NCBI RefSeq assembly: GCF_914767665.1
Contig: NC_059505.1
Location: forward strand, 34,097,506-34,161,505
DNA: 64,000 nt
Direction of reading: 5' to 3'
Source: Harmonia axyridis
Taxonomy: Eukaryota > Arthropoda > Insecta > Coleoptera > Coccinellidae
Position 1 is the stretch's first letter; each line of letters starts with the position of its first letter. Below the pieces are notes generated by a model. It saw only the letters and a list, made by a program, of their open reading frames with translations, made no database searches and was not told where the DNA came from. This document shows, one piece after another, positions 1 to 11,439 of this stretch. Position numbers and translations under genes: made by a program.

Positions 1-313
1 AACTCTACTAGGAGTTCCCTGAATATGGCCGGTCGAATTTTATCTCCTATTAATTTCAAAACTGCCGATTTGATAAAAAAAACTACGCGTTTCCTAAAAA
101 TGGAACGATACACGCTTCAAACAACACATTGAATTTTTTAAAATTCATTACACAAATGGTGAAAATTCTGCAGTCCCAATTCGTAAAACTAAATCACTTT
201 TCGATCTTCGTGAAGCTCTTTCTCGGCTGGTAGAACATTCTCGTACATTTCCGGGAATTCGACCCTCCAAATATGAATTATTTACACGAAGAGAGGTTCT
301 GTGGTCTGGATAG
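1..313 (+). pseudogene. Degraded coding region of unknown family, cut by window edge
   Basis: Two plus-strand frames read as coding one after the other. Frame 1 is open from base 1 to a TGA at 130-132, and a second frame is open from about 101 to a TAG at 311-313. The switch falls at the A-run 96-100, which suggests one small indel. Codon use is less AT-biased than the surroundings. Coding-like text continues with stops to about 500. I do not recognise the family. It may belong with the similar stretch at 1900-2463, the two having been separated by the hAT element at 845-1699. It could be a dead host gene, a large transposon gene or an old viral insertion. Confidence 0.35.
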
Positions 314-844
314 GGTTCACTATATGTTCATGAAGCCAGCCGAGCATTTCCGTCACATAGCCCGTAAATATAATGCATTTCTGTATATTATCCAGAATTG
401 TTAGACGCTAGAATTAGTAGAAAATGTTTCAATTAGGAACTCACCCCATGTACCACTAAGAAGAAAATTACTCCCTAACTTAGGAAGATGGATTCATCAT
501 TACCTGACGCTTTTGCTATTAATAATTATTATACACAGGAAACGTATTTTTCATTTTATTTTATTCATTTCACGAATTCAAAAGTACGGAAATTTTTTTT
601 TGAAAATGTCCATTATACGTTTGAATTTCTTTGAGTTGTATTCGTCAAAAATCTCAAAAAAAAATTTATTCGGAATAAAAGGTTGATGATTTTGAGGTGG
701 AAGTCCACTTATGCTAGAATCTTTTCCATTTACTTAACCTTTGTGCGAGAGGTGGTGAAGGTCCATTTTAGAATTTTAAATGGGAATTCCTGTTTTTTAT
801 TATAGATTCGTCTTCGACGCACTTTTTGGTGCGAAAGTAAACAC

Positions 845-1699
845 CAGGGGTTTCATCAGTCCCAGTAGCTTGACATTTTAACCAACTACTTTACTTGAAA
901 ATCAAGCTAGTGAAAAATTACATACTTGATTTTGACTTGACTTGATTTAATATATTTATTGCTTGACTTGATATCAAACTACTTGAGCTTGATATGCACG
1001 CGTCGCACAGCATATATTTATGCAATTTCGTTCGCGTTTAGACTGAATAAGGGGATTCCTCAAGCGCCAAGAGCCTGAAGCATTCGCCAGTGTGACTTTA
1101 TTAGTAGTTTTCTCACATTTCTATGGAATCTATTGGTAGATTTTGGTAGTTTTAGAAATAACTTTCCAAACTTGGCCAAAATGGTCAAGGATTTTTTATC
1201 AACGCCAGCATCTTCAGCTCCTGTTGAAAGACAATTTTCCAGAGCTGCTCTTACAGTTACAAAAACCCGCAATAGGTTAGGCGACAAATCTATAAGATGC
1301 CTCATGTGTCTTAGATCCTGTATAGAAAATTATGAAACCAAACAAAGCCTAGAGGTGGCTCAATATTAAGAACCTTCATTTTTTATAATTTTTCATTTTG
1401 TTATGATTTATAGTAATTCATTTTATGTTTCTGAAAAAATTGATAATTTCGGTTTTTTTATACAATAAGTCCAATAAATAAAAGTGTTTTTTGCAGGGTT
1501 CCTTCTCGTTTCATCATTTCTTTATTGATGTAACCCTACACAATAAAACAGGAAAAAATCAAGTAGCTTCATATGATTCAAGTACTTGATAAATAAATAC
1601 TTGACTTGAGTTGAGATTGAAAAACTACTATTTGATTTGAGCTTGACTTGAAATCAAGTCAAACCAATCTTATAAATCAAGCCAAGCCCTGAATCCCTA
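845..1699 (+). mobile_element. Short hAT-type element, internally deleted (copy 1)
   Basis: This copy closely matches the element at 24637-25462. Both ends carry many copies of CTTGACTTGA-like motifs, in opposite orientation at the two ends. The terminal repeats are AGGGGTTTC on the left and GAATCCCTA on the right. Between them the only coding text is the C-terminal hAT dimerisation domain. No 8-bp duplication is visible around this copy, so it is probably the older of the two or has edge damage. Confidence 0.75.
1133..1369 (+). pseudogene. hAT transposase C-terminal (hATC) fragment
   Basis: This 78-residue open frame contains SSAPVERQFS followed by T, R, L and further R/L positions. That is the conserved pattern of the hAT C-terminal dimerisation region, which helps the transposase assemble. 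The DNA-binding and catalytic parts are absent from the element, so it cannot encode an active transposase. The frame is intact here. In the second copy (24950-25160) it is broken, with the Q of VERQFS changed to a stop at about 25021. Confidence 0.75.
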
Positions 1700-1899
1700 A
1701 CTACATACTTCAACAATATTTGGAAATTGTTAAATTGATTAATTCAATCAGTGCTCATTAGTGAATTTTGGGTAGATTTAGGAAGAATTCATGACCGATA
1801 TTATTCACTGAATTGACTCACTTTTCATTGTATTATAGACAAATTTGAAACTTGAGTGTTCTTTCTTTATATTTCCGGAAAAATTCTTATATTGACCTA

Positions 1900-2463
1900 A
1901 AAACTACGCCTCTGAAATCTTGATACTTAATTTCAAAACACCCTATAGATACGAGAACAATATCAGCGCTTGCTTTTGAAGTGTAAGGTAACCAATACTG
2001 CGGAAATGATCGAAAAAACTTTTCCGATCCTTTCGAAATATATCGCGCAAGAAATCTCATACGAGACGCATTCTTCAGAAACTCCATAGAAAAGACGGAT
2101 TCGATATAGACCATAAAATAAATGATGAAACACACCACGCCGTCTTTCTGTGGCTAAAATGGTGAAAACGCTTCAACTCTCGGGTCATATGTCCTCACTG
2201 AAAGGAAAGTCGTTCATATATCGGCATGTTTTCCCTGAGATTTTCTTCGGTAAAACGATATGGTGACCCAAATTGTGGAGACCAAATCGTTCTATATCTA
2301 CTGTTCGGTCCAGTTCGACCTAGTTCGTGGATTTACCGTTCCCTTTGCCAATGACACTTTTTTTTCTATTTCATCTTCAGAAGAAGGATGGTATTATGTG
2401 GCCCCGGTGAAAAATGATCTTTTTTCCTGTTTGTCTTACGTAGGAAGTGTTTGGGATGGATAG
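1900..2463 (+). pseudogene. Degraded coding region of unknown family, right part
   Basis: The plus strand reads as coding in pieces. A frame around 2155-2262 runs into a second open frame, 2260-2463, that ends in a TAG at 2461-2463. The changeover at about 2260 is a one-base shift. Upstream text from 1920 has several stops. GC content is higher than in the neighbours. I could not assign a family. The minus strand also has an open frame (1887-2138), but the plus-strand reading is more continuous. It may continue the region at 1-313. Confidence 0.3.
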
Positions 2464-3164
2464 AGAAAAAGAGTAATTGTTTCTTGGTGATTTTTAACAA
2501 GATGTGTTACTTTTCTAGCAGAAACATTCATCAGAGTAGGTATTGTTTAGCAGTGCGTTCATAAAAAGAAGAGTTTTATGAAGTCATAATACAGGGTGTC
2601 ATAAATTACAGGTACAATCGAATATAAGAGATTTCTTACATTATTATATGAGTCCTGAACACATGGGCTCTCAAGATACAGGCTTTTTCTGGTAGTCTTC
2701 CTTTGTTCGTGATCAAGATGCTTATACGAGTTAATCGAATCTTCATACAATGCTGGTAAGTCAGTAGGTATAGTATATCCAAAGTCACTTGAACTAGTCT
2801 ATAAAAACGCTTGGCCAGAGATAATTGCAAAACAGTCATAAACCATAGGCGCACACTTTTCAAACCCTTGAGTTGAAAATAATATTTTCTCGAATTCTGT
2901 GGTTATTCCGTTCATTCTTCCACATCTTGTAGAACAAAATCGTGCGAGAATATATCAGAAACGCACAGTTTTCATGGTTATATTTTATTATTATATGTTG
3001 GTACTCCGAACTTTCCGCCACGGCTTTATCTGTCAATTCATCAATTTGCCTTAAAGAAATCAGTTCTGCCAACCAACATTTTTCAATGCAAAAATCACTA
3101 AATGATATTTATGGAAATATTTCATTAATTTCAATAAAAATGCAATGAATTAGAAAAAATAATG
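2464..3164. other. Intergenic AT-rich stretch
   Basis: I see no supportable gene. An ACAGGGTGTCATAAATTACA motif at about 2593 resembles the ends of other fold-back repeats in this window, which suggests a decayed MITE at 2590-2860. Short open frames on both strands have no recognisable content. Confidence 0.4.
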
Positions 3165-3286
3165 TATAATACTTGTACAGAAGGCTCATTCTACCACTCG
3201 TTCATTCAAAAACTCGCCACTTCGTGGCTCGTTTTTGAATTTTGAACTCGTGGAAGAATAGCAATGCCTTCTGCACTTGTATTATA
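3165..3286. repeat. Fold-back MITE, 122 bp
   Basis: The whole stretch is one near-perfect palindrome. The left end TATAATACTTGTACAGAAGG pairs with the right end around CCTTCTGCACTTGTATTATA. The centre is a second hairpin with arms CAAAAACTCGCCAC and GTGGCTCGTTTTTG. There is no coding content. The ends are TA-rich, so a TA target duplication is possible. Confidence 0.75.
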
Positions 3287-3950
3287 AATAACTATTTGCG
3301 TATGTATGGGACTCAGATAGATGTCGATCCTATCAGAAAATTTGTGACGTGAGTAGCTTTTGCTGTTACATCAAAAATGATGCTATATGTCATTCTACGG
3401 TGTTATAATTTGTTTATTCGTTATTCTCGACCTGTAATATACTATCAAGGAACGTTATTAACGATGATGAACTGATCGTTGCATAGAATTATAATAGCAC
3501 GAAAAGACAAACTAGAGTAGAATAGGTGCATGACCAACGTTGCCGAATTGAATTTTATTTCTTCGTTATTGTAAGGCGAAATTTATGTCCCTCAGTGGAA
3601 GCAGAAGGCTAAATGATAATGATGTACAGGGTGATTCACCGCGATGGTCTATTTTTTATGGAAAACTAATAATAATTTTGTGCTGAAAATTTATACAATT
3701 TCCTTTTATACCGGAAACAGAGTACTACTTTTTCATTTCAAACGGCACACCCAGTATATTATTGCTTGGTTGATGATAATTTCAGCAATATGGCAATACC
3801 TGAGCATAAGCCCAACGGTTCATAAGTTAAAGAGATTCCTATAGATATCTTATGAAAAGTTTTTTGAGAAAAAGCTATATTTTTTTTTCCTTCAGTCAAT
3901 TTTACGTAGGTTTAAAAAGAGAGGGGTCTCAAGCAAATCCTATATTTAAA

Positions 3951-4280
3951 TAGTTATCGAGGAAAAACTTGAACTGAGGTAAACTGCAATTTCTCATTGA
4001 ATGGAGTAGTCTATGACTTTCAGAAAACATAAAAAAAAACTAAAAAGTCGAAATTTCATGAATTGTAATAAATTTTTCGTTAAGATGGTTATAAAATCCA
4101 TAAACCAATAAAATTTTCAATTACGAATAATTAATGACATTTCATGAAATGTCAAATTTAGTTATCCAAATTTCGATTTTATTTTCTATGTTTTCCGGAA
4201 GTAATAGACCGAGTCATAGACTACTCCACTCAGTTGAAAATTGTAGTATTTCCTCAGTTCAAGTTTTTCCTCGATAACTC
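3951..4280. repeat. Fold-back MITE, about 330 bp
   Basis: The left arm (from 3951) and right arm (to 4280) are inverted copies. Shared blocks include GTTATCGAGGAAAAACTTGA and TGGAGTAGTCTATGACT. The centre contains ATTTCATGAAAT. It has no open frame, and small indels between the arms show that it is old. Confidence 0.75.
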
Positions 4281-5038
4281 TTAAATTTTTCGTATTCAGA
4301 ATCAGAATAAATATTCAAAGATATATGTAACCTATTATTAAAACTGTCCCGACTGATGGCAGGAAATGGTGAAATATTTCTATTTTCTATAAAATACTTG
4401 ATAGATTTTTCGATCCGGCTACGTAGCTGCTAATCTGACGTACTAAGAGCGTCAACATCATTTGCCTATTCTACATGATTTCTCAAACCAGTAATAACAT
4501 TGCTAAAATCAGAGAATGTTATGAAAATTTTGTTGATTATTCTCATTTTAATCAATTCTTCCTTCAGTGGAATGAAGATATTTAGGATGCGAAATCATTT
4601 TCTTCAGAACCCGTCATATATCAATTCTGACTTTGAAAGTAAATGGAGGAATAGATTCGATTGCGAAATATTCATCTTTTTTTACATAAGCCATAGAATT
4701 GTGCCAAACATCATAGTCGAAATCATTAAAAGCATCAGTCACACAACGAACTGGAAAGGGGAATACGAGGGGAAATATTCAGCCAATAAGATCATCAAAT
4801 TCCAAAGGAATTTCTGAAAACTTGGACAACCCTTGTATAATTGAAATATTCAGACTTCCTCCAAGTGACTTTGGATATACTATACCTTGGGATGTAATTT
4901 CACAGGATTAGAAATAAATTATAACGAATTTTCTAAGTTAAACGGTTATTGGCGTCACTAGAATTGACTCACTTTGTGAAAGCAAAATCTTTCAATTGTT
5001 TGTAAATTTTTTACTTACAATTTTTTTATTCCTTTCAG
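4281..5038. other. AT-rich non-coding stretch
   Basis: An open frame at 4500-4817 (105 codons) is AT-driven and resembles nothing I know. The last part is probably intron leading to the exon at 5039, with a T-rich tract ending in CCTTTCAG. Confidence 0.4.
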
Positions 5039-5158
5039 TCATTGGAGGGTTATGTCCCCAATAATCTCTTCGTTACGCTTATGCATTCCATTAACAGTGA
5101 AAGCCTAATTAGGGTAAGAAGCCCGGAAGAAACATTGGATATTATGGAAGCGCTTCTG
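5039..5158 (+). CDS. Possible internal exon of an unidentified host gene
   Basis: A T-rich tract ending TTCCTTTCAG gives an acceptor at 5037-5038. The following 40 codons are open and read like real protein (begins SLEGYVPNNLFVTL, later SPEETLDIMEALL). The frame ends at CTTCTG|GTAATA; a stronger donor, ATTAGG|GTAAGA, would end it at 5113. Both donors are phase 0. The GC content stands out from AT-rich flanks. The next plus-strand coding piece in a matching phase is at 8468-8644. I do not recognise the protein. Confidence 0.45.
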
Positions 5159-6437
5159 GTAATATAAAAGTAGGTATATTATTTAATCCTTGAAATCATA
5201 AAATTTGTAGTAACTGATGGCATGCATCCTGAAAGTGCTTTTGTATTCCTCTTTCATCAGATAAATCAGTTATACTACTGATTGTGTGATTCCTTTTTCG
5301 ACACTTCGACAAAGATTTTATTTTTCTTTGTTCTTCTTTTTTTTTGATTATATCAACCAATTTTTTTTGGAGACGAATAAGGCAAGATTTTCAATTTAAC
5401 GAATTATCCGATACCTTCTCAATGACAATCTATTTGTAGAAACATGTGCATCTGAAAAATTGCAAAAAAATAACATTAATATTATGGAATTATGTTAGAA
5501 ATAAATGCATTGGCTGATCAGAGCATTGAAAAAACAAATCACCGTGGACAAAATTAATTATTTCATTGAATAAAATGAAATCAATACCGGAATATACAAA
5601 AAAAAAATAATCATATTAATGATTTGGATAAAATTATATCAAAAATTATATATCGAAAATGTTGGTTTACTAGATGTATCTCGTTAATCACAATATGTAT
5701 ACACATTAACTGAAAATTAATAGAAAAATTGGAACATATTGAAACATATCGCTTATTTTATTAAATGGAAAATAACATGCAATCTTTGAAAATATTGACT
5801 ACTTTATTAAATAACAAAACAACACCTGAATATGTATAAAAAAAAATGTTATTAATGCTTTGAAATAAACAGAATAGGTACTTGTTGATGAAAATATTTG
5901 AGTTCTAGAAGATGTAGGTACTCAGTTCATCGCAGTAGATAATCATCGCTGGAGTAGTCCAGATATTAGTTCAATAACTTTGGCGTCGGATAGAAAAACT
6001 TTTTTCATGAAAAAAATTCCTATAAACATATGTCTTCATTTTTCAGATACAGGATGTTGAAGTTTAAAAAAAATCAGTTTTTTACTTATGTAACTCTAGT
6101 ATTGTTCAGATGTTGTTTTTTCTTCTAGCCTCATCTAGCAACATCTGCTCTAACTTTTTGAAGATTTTTGTGAAATGTTTTCTCATCAATCCTCGATCCT
6201 CTTGTAAAACATCCATTTCGATGCTCACTAAGTCGTGCCACTGGCACAAAAATGTTATTTATAATCTCGGAAATGGATGAACCATTAGATACTGATAATT
6301 GATTGACGGTTGTGCTCAAAATTATAATATTTTTCAAATCTGACATGTATATCAAAAAACAATAGATACCTATAAGATTAGGTAATCAGGTATTAATCAT
6401 TTACAATAATTGATAATATTCAATCTATGACAATTGT
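5159..6437. other. AT-rich stretch, probably intron
   Basis: I see no convincing exon or repeat with clear ends. If the exons at 5039 and 8468 belong together, this is the first part of their intron. Confidence 0.4.
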
Positions 6438-6870
6438 AGAGCCGCCGCCAGGACCGGCATGCCGGACATTTTGCCGGGGCGCCAAATTTTAGAGGCGCAA
6501 ATTCAATAAAAAAAAAACAATACTTTTTGACACAAAAATGTTTTCTTAGTGAAAAAACCTTTCTTGGAAGTATAATAATAAAACTTCCAAGCTTCAATTT
6601 GATTGAAATGGAATAGGCGCTCTTCTCAACCGCCTTTTTACTATACAGGGTCATACTTTCAAACAATTCGGGGCGATTTTGGATAAAATCAACAAAACGT
6701 ACTTTGATAAAGGCGAGGTGATTTCAAGTTCAAAACTTCGATTCAATAAGAAATAGAAAATGTTCCAGTCAATGAAATAAAATCAGACAATTAGAGCGGC
6801 AATTTTTTAGGACGGCAAATTTTCAATTTGCCGGAGCGCCAAAATGTTTGGCAGCGGCAAATTGATAGGA
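6438..6870. mobile_element. GC-rich-ended MITE (hAT-like termini), copy 1
   Basis: The left end GAGCCGCCGCCAGGACCGGC and following GCCGGGGCGCC match the copy at 20526. The right end carries GGAGCGCCAAAATGTTTGGC, the inverted counterpart. The interior is AT-rich with no gene. The CAG(A/G)GC(C/G)GCC-type ends are typical of hAT-derived MITEs, so hAT origin is an inference. Confidence 0.65.
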
Positions 6871-7929
6871 TTAAATTTAGTTGAAATGCTTACGAAACCA
6901 AATGTTGCAGTATTACTATTACATATCAATTGATGAAATACACGTTGTGAATGTTGCAATCAAGTAAGAAGAGCTATATTCTATAGAAGTCCTGGAGAAT
7001 TATTGTCCCTAGTGACGATCTCTTGGGGCATACGGTCTAAGCTTGCTGGACAAATGGCGGTCAGTCCATTATCTTAGGCCGGCCGATAAGCAATGTAACG
7101 GCCCGCTGAGCCTTCCACAGATCGATTTCGTTTTCTACCCCATTACCCTCTGAAAGGAAACCAGCAGATACCCAGATTTGCTCTCCACAATTCAAAACCG
7201 ATTTGATATGAAGCGTGCCCGCTGAATTCTCTTCGGCTCCTCAAATAACACAAACCGCATTTCGATTCAGACCGCCCAGGTATAAAGTTCGGACCTATTC
7301 AGCAGAAATATTTATATATTCTATTGTTAGCCCTTGTGCACTTTTCATTACACAGAAGGGATCAATTGAATGAAGATAGTGCGACATAATACGTTTGACT
7401 TTTATATGTCACCTTGAAGACGTGGGTTTTATTGTAGGGATGAACGATCTATCACTTTCAACATGGTCTAAGTTTTGCGGTTTGCACAATGGAAGCTTTC
7501 TTTCGCTATAGGTTTTTGTGGTTTGATCGTAAATTTGAGGTAATGAAGGTTTCGAGGGTTTTGGATATACTCAAATGTAAGTGGTCAGTTGCACCGCTTA
7601 CCTAAACGTTGATAAGAATTTAACGTTTGTTGCTTTCTGATTTTTCTTGTACCGTCTTTTAAACGACGTTTTATGGAACATAACATAATAATCGTCGTTT
7701 ACAATGAACATCCAAAGGAATGAATATATGAGAAATGGTTACAGGTTAATTTCAAATGTTAGTATTGTTTTTTGTAGACTTTTATGCCATCAATAAGAAA
7801 AGGCGATCAGAATACACTGGTCAACGCTGTTTCCCATGTTTAAAGTACACAAAGCGATAAAAGCTAAAGTTGTCATAACTTTTAAAACATGAAACATATT
7901 TTGATAGTTTGTTCGCCACTTTGCAGCTC
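6871..7929. other. Non-coding stretch with one GC-richer patch
   Basis: The interval 7000-7300 is GC-richer, and on the minus strand it reads as broken coding text with several stops. It may be a decayed retroelement. I cannot name it. The rest is AT-rich with nothing recognised. Confidence 0.3.
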
Positions 7930-8351
7930 AAATGGCTATAGCCGGATTGCCGGGGCGCCAAATTGTAGGGGCGCCAAGACAGTTAGTAGAACAAGATTTA
8001 TTTTTTGACACAAAAATATTTTCCCAGTGAAAATCAATTCCTTTCAAATGGAATAGGAGCTCTAAACTAAATAAATAAAAAAACATATCAATTTAATACC
8101 CAACAAAATCCAATGAATAGGTAGGTACTATTGCCTATAATGAATTAACTCTGTATTAATTGAAACAGATAAATTAAGCAGAGCAGGGCGGCGAAATTTC
8201 ATTCTGCCAGGGCGCCAAAATGTCTGGCGGCGAAATTTCACTTTGCCGGGTCGTCCAAATGTCTGGCGGTGAAATTTTATTTTGCCGGGGCGCCGAAATG
8301 TCTGGCGGCGAAATTTTATTTTGCTGGGTCGTTAAAATGTCTGGCGGTGGC
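7930..8351. mobile_element. GC-rich-ended MITE, copy 2, with expanded end
   Basis: The left part (GCCGGGGCGCCAAATTGTAG, then TTTTTTGACACAAAAATATT) matches 6467-6560 of copy 1. The right end, a single unit in the copy at 20526-20866, is repeated four times here (see the minisatellite at 8188-8343). Confidence 0.65.
8188..8343. repeat. 39-bp minisatellite, four units
   Basis: Four consecutive 39-bp units each begin GCGGCGAAATTT or GCGGTGAAATTT and end AAATGTCTG, with a GCCGGGGCGCC-like core. A partial fifth unit (GCGGTGGC) follows. Units differ at a few bases. The same unit occurs once at the end of the related MITE near 20815, so this array is an amplified transposon end. Confidence 0.85.
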
Positions 8352-8467
8352 ATTGCATATGAGTTACATGACTACGCGTAAAATGTACGGTTCATATTTT
8401 CTGCACATATAATGTTTTATTTTTATTGTTCGTTTATTATTTGACTTTTTTCTTTGAAATATTGAAG

Positions 8468-8644
8468 GCAAAAAATATAATAACAGCATTCTTGAAGAGC
8501 ACACTGTCCAGCAAGTCTCTCTTCAGCTCTGAAGAGGGATTCATTCTGCCAGTATCGTCGGCTCAATCCATTCAAATTCTTATGAAATCTCTATCGCCTC
8601 TAGAATTTCGACAGCATTTTGGCAACTCTATCAACGCCAAATAA
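8468..8644 (+). CDS. Possible terminal exon of the unidentified plus-strand gene
   Basis: A pyrimidine tract (GACTTTTTTCTTTG) precedes acceptor choices at 8466-8467 or 8485-8486. The open frame runs to TAA at 8642-8644, with residues such as FSSEEGFILPVSS and SLSPLEFRQHFGN. It has coding-like codon use in AT-rich surroundings. AATAAA overlaps the stop codon (8643-8648) and could serve as a poly(A) signal. It is in phase 0 with the exon at 5039-5158 if the first acceptor is used. The protein family is unknown to me. Confidence 0.45.
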   Translation, partial: AKNIITAFLKSTLSSKSLFSSEEGFILPVSSAQSIQILMKSLSPLEFRQHFGNSINAK

Positions 8645-9544
8645 TAAAAGTTTCGATTTCGTATTTATGTTCACACTAGATCGAAGCTCGGATCGAAGTG
8701 AACACAGATTTGGATTACCAATTTGCAGATATAGTCCATTTGTTTTAGCAACGGCATGAGGCCAACGATCGAAGAAATATGTCGTTGCTAGACTCTCAAA
8801 ACAATCGTTTCACTGCTTACAAAGCAAATTTGGAGATTAAATTCTGAAATTTTTATCATATTATACTGGATGATTAACTATGATTCATTCTAATTTTTAT
8901 GATATCAATATCTTATATGAATACTGATGATCTAAAACCAAATCTTATTACGAATGAAATAAATACGTATAATCAGAATTCGGATATCGGCAGCATAGCT
9001 AAGGGTTGAAACTTGAAACACTCAGAAATTGAAATTATTCAATTGTTTATGAAATGAATCTGAATACAGACAAGGACATATATTGTTCATAACAATGCAC
9101 AAAATCTTTATAAGGGTTATGACTTATTTAATATTTTTTTAGAACAGTTTTCAGTTCTACGATAAGAACTGTTCAAACAATAAAGTTCTCAACTGAAGCT
9201 TTCTTTTTAACGCATATTCGTATTAAAATATAATAAATATGAAGATGAAAATAAACAACAAAATAGGTACAATGGTTTTGGCGTTATCAATCTATCAAAA
9301 TATTTCGAATTTAATTAATTTTTTAGAATTTCATTTTGATCATAATCAAAATATTTAGATAATTCCATCGATTAAATACATATGTTTTGTGAAATATCCA
9401 ACTCAATGAGTTTTTTTTAATACCAAATATCAATTTTAAAAGAATTCAAGAAATTCTGAATAATTTTCATTGTGGAGATAATATATACGTGAAGAACAAT
9501 TTTCTATTTCGTTGACAAACAAACAGAAAGTATCTCTCCCTTAC
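8645..9544. other. AT-rich intergenic stretch
   Basis: No gene or bounded repeat was recognised. Confidence 0.4.
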
Positions 9545-9726
9545 ATTTGAACACCCATACCCAAATAGAAATGGCCGCTGTAAGTGCCTACGGGGAAAAC
9601 GAACCCTACCATTATAACTCAACCAGTTGAAGTAATTCTCCATGTCCGATGTTGTCAGTATTTCTTTCGTAGAATTGGATAGAATGAAATACTTTTTAAT
9701 TTCTTCATCGTATTGAATGAAAATAC
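9545..9726 (-). CDS. Possible internal exon, minus strand, unidentified
   Basis: On the minus strand, CTTTTATTTAG (acceptor at 9727-9728) opens a 61-codon frame containing YDEEIKKYFILSNSTKEIL and DMENYFNWLSYNG. It ends at TTCAAAT|GTAAGG (GT at 9543-9544). The text has mixed, protein-like composition. No partner exon was found nearby and the family is not recognised. Confidence 0.3.
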
Positions 9727-9749
9727 CTAAATAAAAGTATTTGAAGCAA

Positions 9750-11430
9750 TATGCACAAGATTGTAGCCAGGGCGGGTTCCGATGGTGTGAAATTTTTTCA
9801 GAAATACAGGATTCTAATTTCACCAAAAATAGTCCCAACTTTTTCTATTTCATTATTAAAATTCAATTTTATTTATTTTTTATCGCAAACTCCGCAATAT
9901 CTCAAGTCAACGGAATTTTTCTTCTAGCTACAGCCTTGAATATACATATCTGATGAAAAATTATAAATAAATTCCGTCTCTATGGATCTTTTGCAAAGGC
10001 ACCTCATCGATCCAATCTATTTTTCTTTTATTTCATCTATTTTGTAGTCAATCTGCATACTTTTATTTGTTTACTTCATTAGAATAATTAAGAGAAAATA
10101 AGAAGTATAAATTAATTAAACAGTGATATTTTTAATTGAATGAGAGGCCGATTTTTCAAATGAGCCTCTTATTTTAAAATACCCTTCAACCTTCTGAGAA
10201 TTTAATATTATTTGGTTGAAAGGATTAAGGATGAAATCATCTACTAGGGATTAAGCAGATTTTCACAGTTTTAAGTATAACTGTTTAGGAAATCATTATT
10301 ATATTCATTTTTTACTTGTTCATGCATTTCTACTGTATTATAAGCTTGTTATTGATCCACAAAATTTTCACCTGAATTTGGCATTAGTATTCTTAATTCA
10401 CAATTCAGACAATTCAAAACTTCATTCGGAATAGGTTTTCGAGAAATTATTCCTAAAATATAGAAGGAAAACCATGGACATATTGGGATAATGAGTCTAT
10501 GGGACAAACATTACAAATTTAAAAAAATGTATTTATCTGATGTCTTTATTTTTGTTAGTATATTGCTCAAAGGATCATCAGACTAAATGTTTGGCTTGGA
10601 TGTAAAAAAATAAGTCTGTTTAATCTCGGTCCTGCAATAATCAATTCTTGTTATATCTTTGAACTCCCTGAATGAAAGATGGAGAGCAGAACACGTTGGT
10701 ACTTAGGTGTGTCCATCCTCACATGAAGGGTAAATAATTTGCAGATTGTATGATTGAAATTGTTTTTATTTTTCGAAGGAATAAAATTTGATTTGATCCC
10801 ATCACGCAAATATATATGTTCACATTGTTTACTTCCATATTTGTTCTTCAATAAATATTACACTGCACGGTTTGAGCTCGGGGTTCTTCATTCGAAATTC
10901 AGATTAAACAATCCCAAATTACTCAAAAAATTTTTGGCCCAAGCTGTACAATCCATCCTAAATCCTTTGAGTCCTCATTATTAAATTGAATGCAGTTCCA
11001 ATCGAGGATACAACTCCCATTAGTGAACCTTCCATCATTTACTTTGGTTTAACAAAAAGAAAACTCTCAGATTGTTATCATTAAGTTTGGATTATTCACA
11101 GTCAATGTGCAGCAAGGTGTAAATTTGAATGAGGACGGAGAAGACTTTTCTCGATCATAATCGTATATAAAGCATTTGAAAGAGGCGCTATTATAAAACT
11201 TTTTCATAAGATTATCACTTTCTCTGGATATATAGGTATAGCTTTTTGTGAGTTGGTAACTGTTGTTTGTAAATAATTAACTGAAAAATTTAGCAATTAA
11301 CCAATTCATTCTACTATATCTACAAATGAATGACTAATTATTAAACTCGTTTACCAACATATAGCTGTCACAAAAAATATTCTATTGCTTTATAACAATT
11401 TTATTGATTTCATATATAGGTATATTCGAC
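9750..11430. other. AT-rich intergenic stretch
   Basis: I see no supportable gene or clear repeat. Short open frames here are AT-rich noise. Confidence 0.4.
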
Positions 11431-11439
11431 GTAGGTATA

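Noticed and set aside
845..1699. 8-bp duplication around hAT copy 1
   Set aside because: The flanks do not match (GTAAACAC against ACTACATA). Only copy 2 has a clear duplication.
4500..4817. 105-codon plus-strand frame
   Set aside because: It is AT-rich and low in complexity, with no motif or splice support. It is likely chance.
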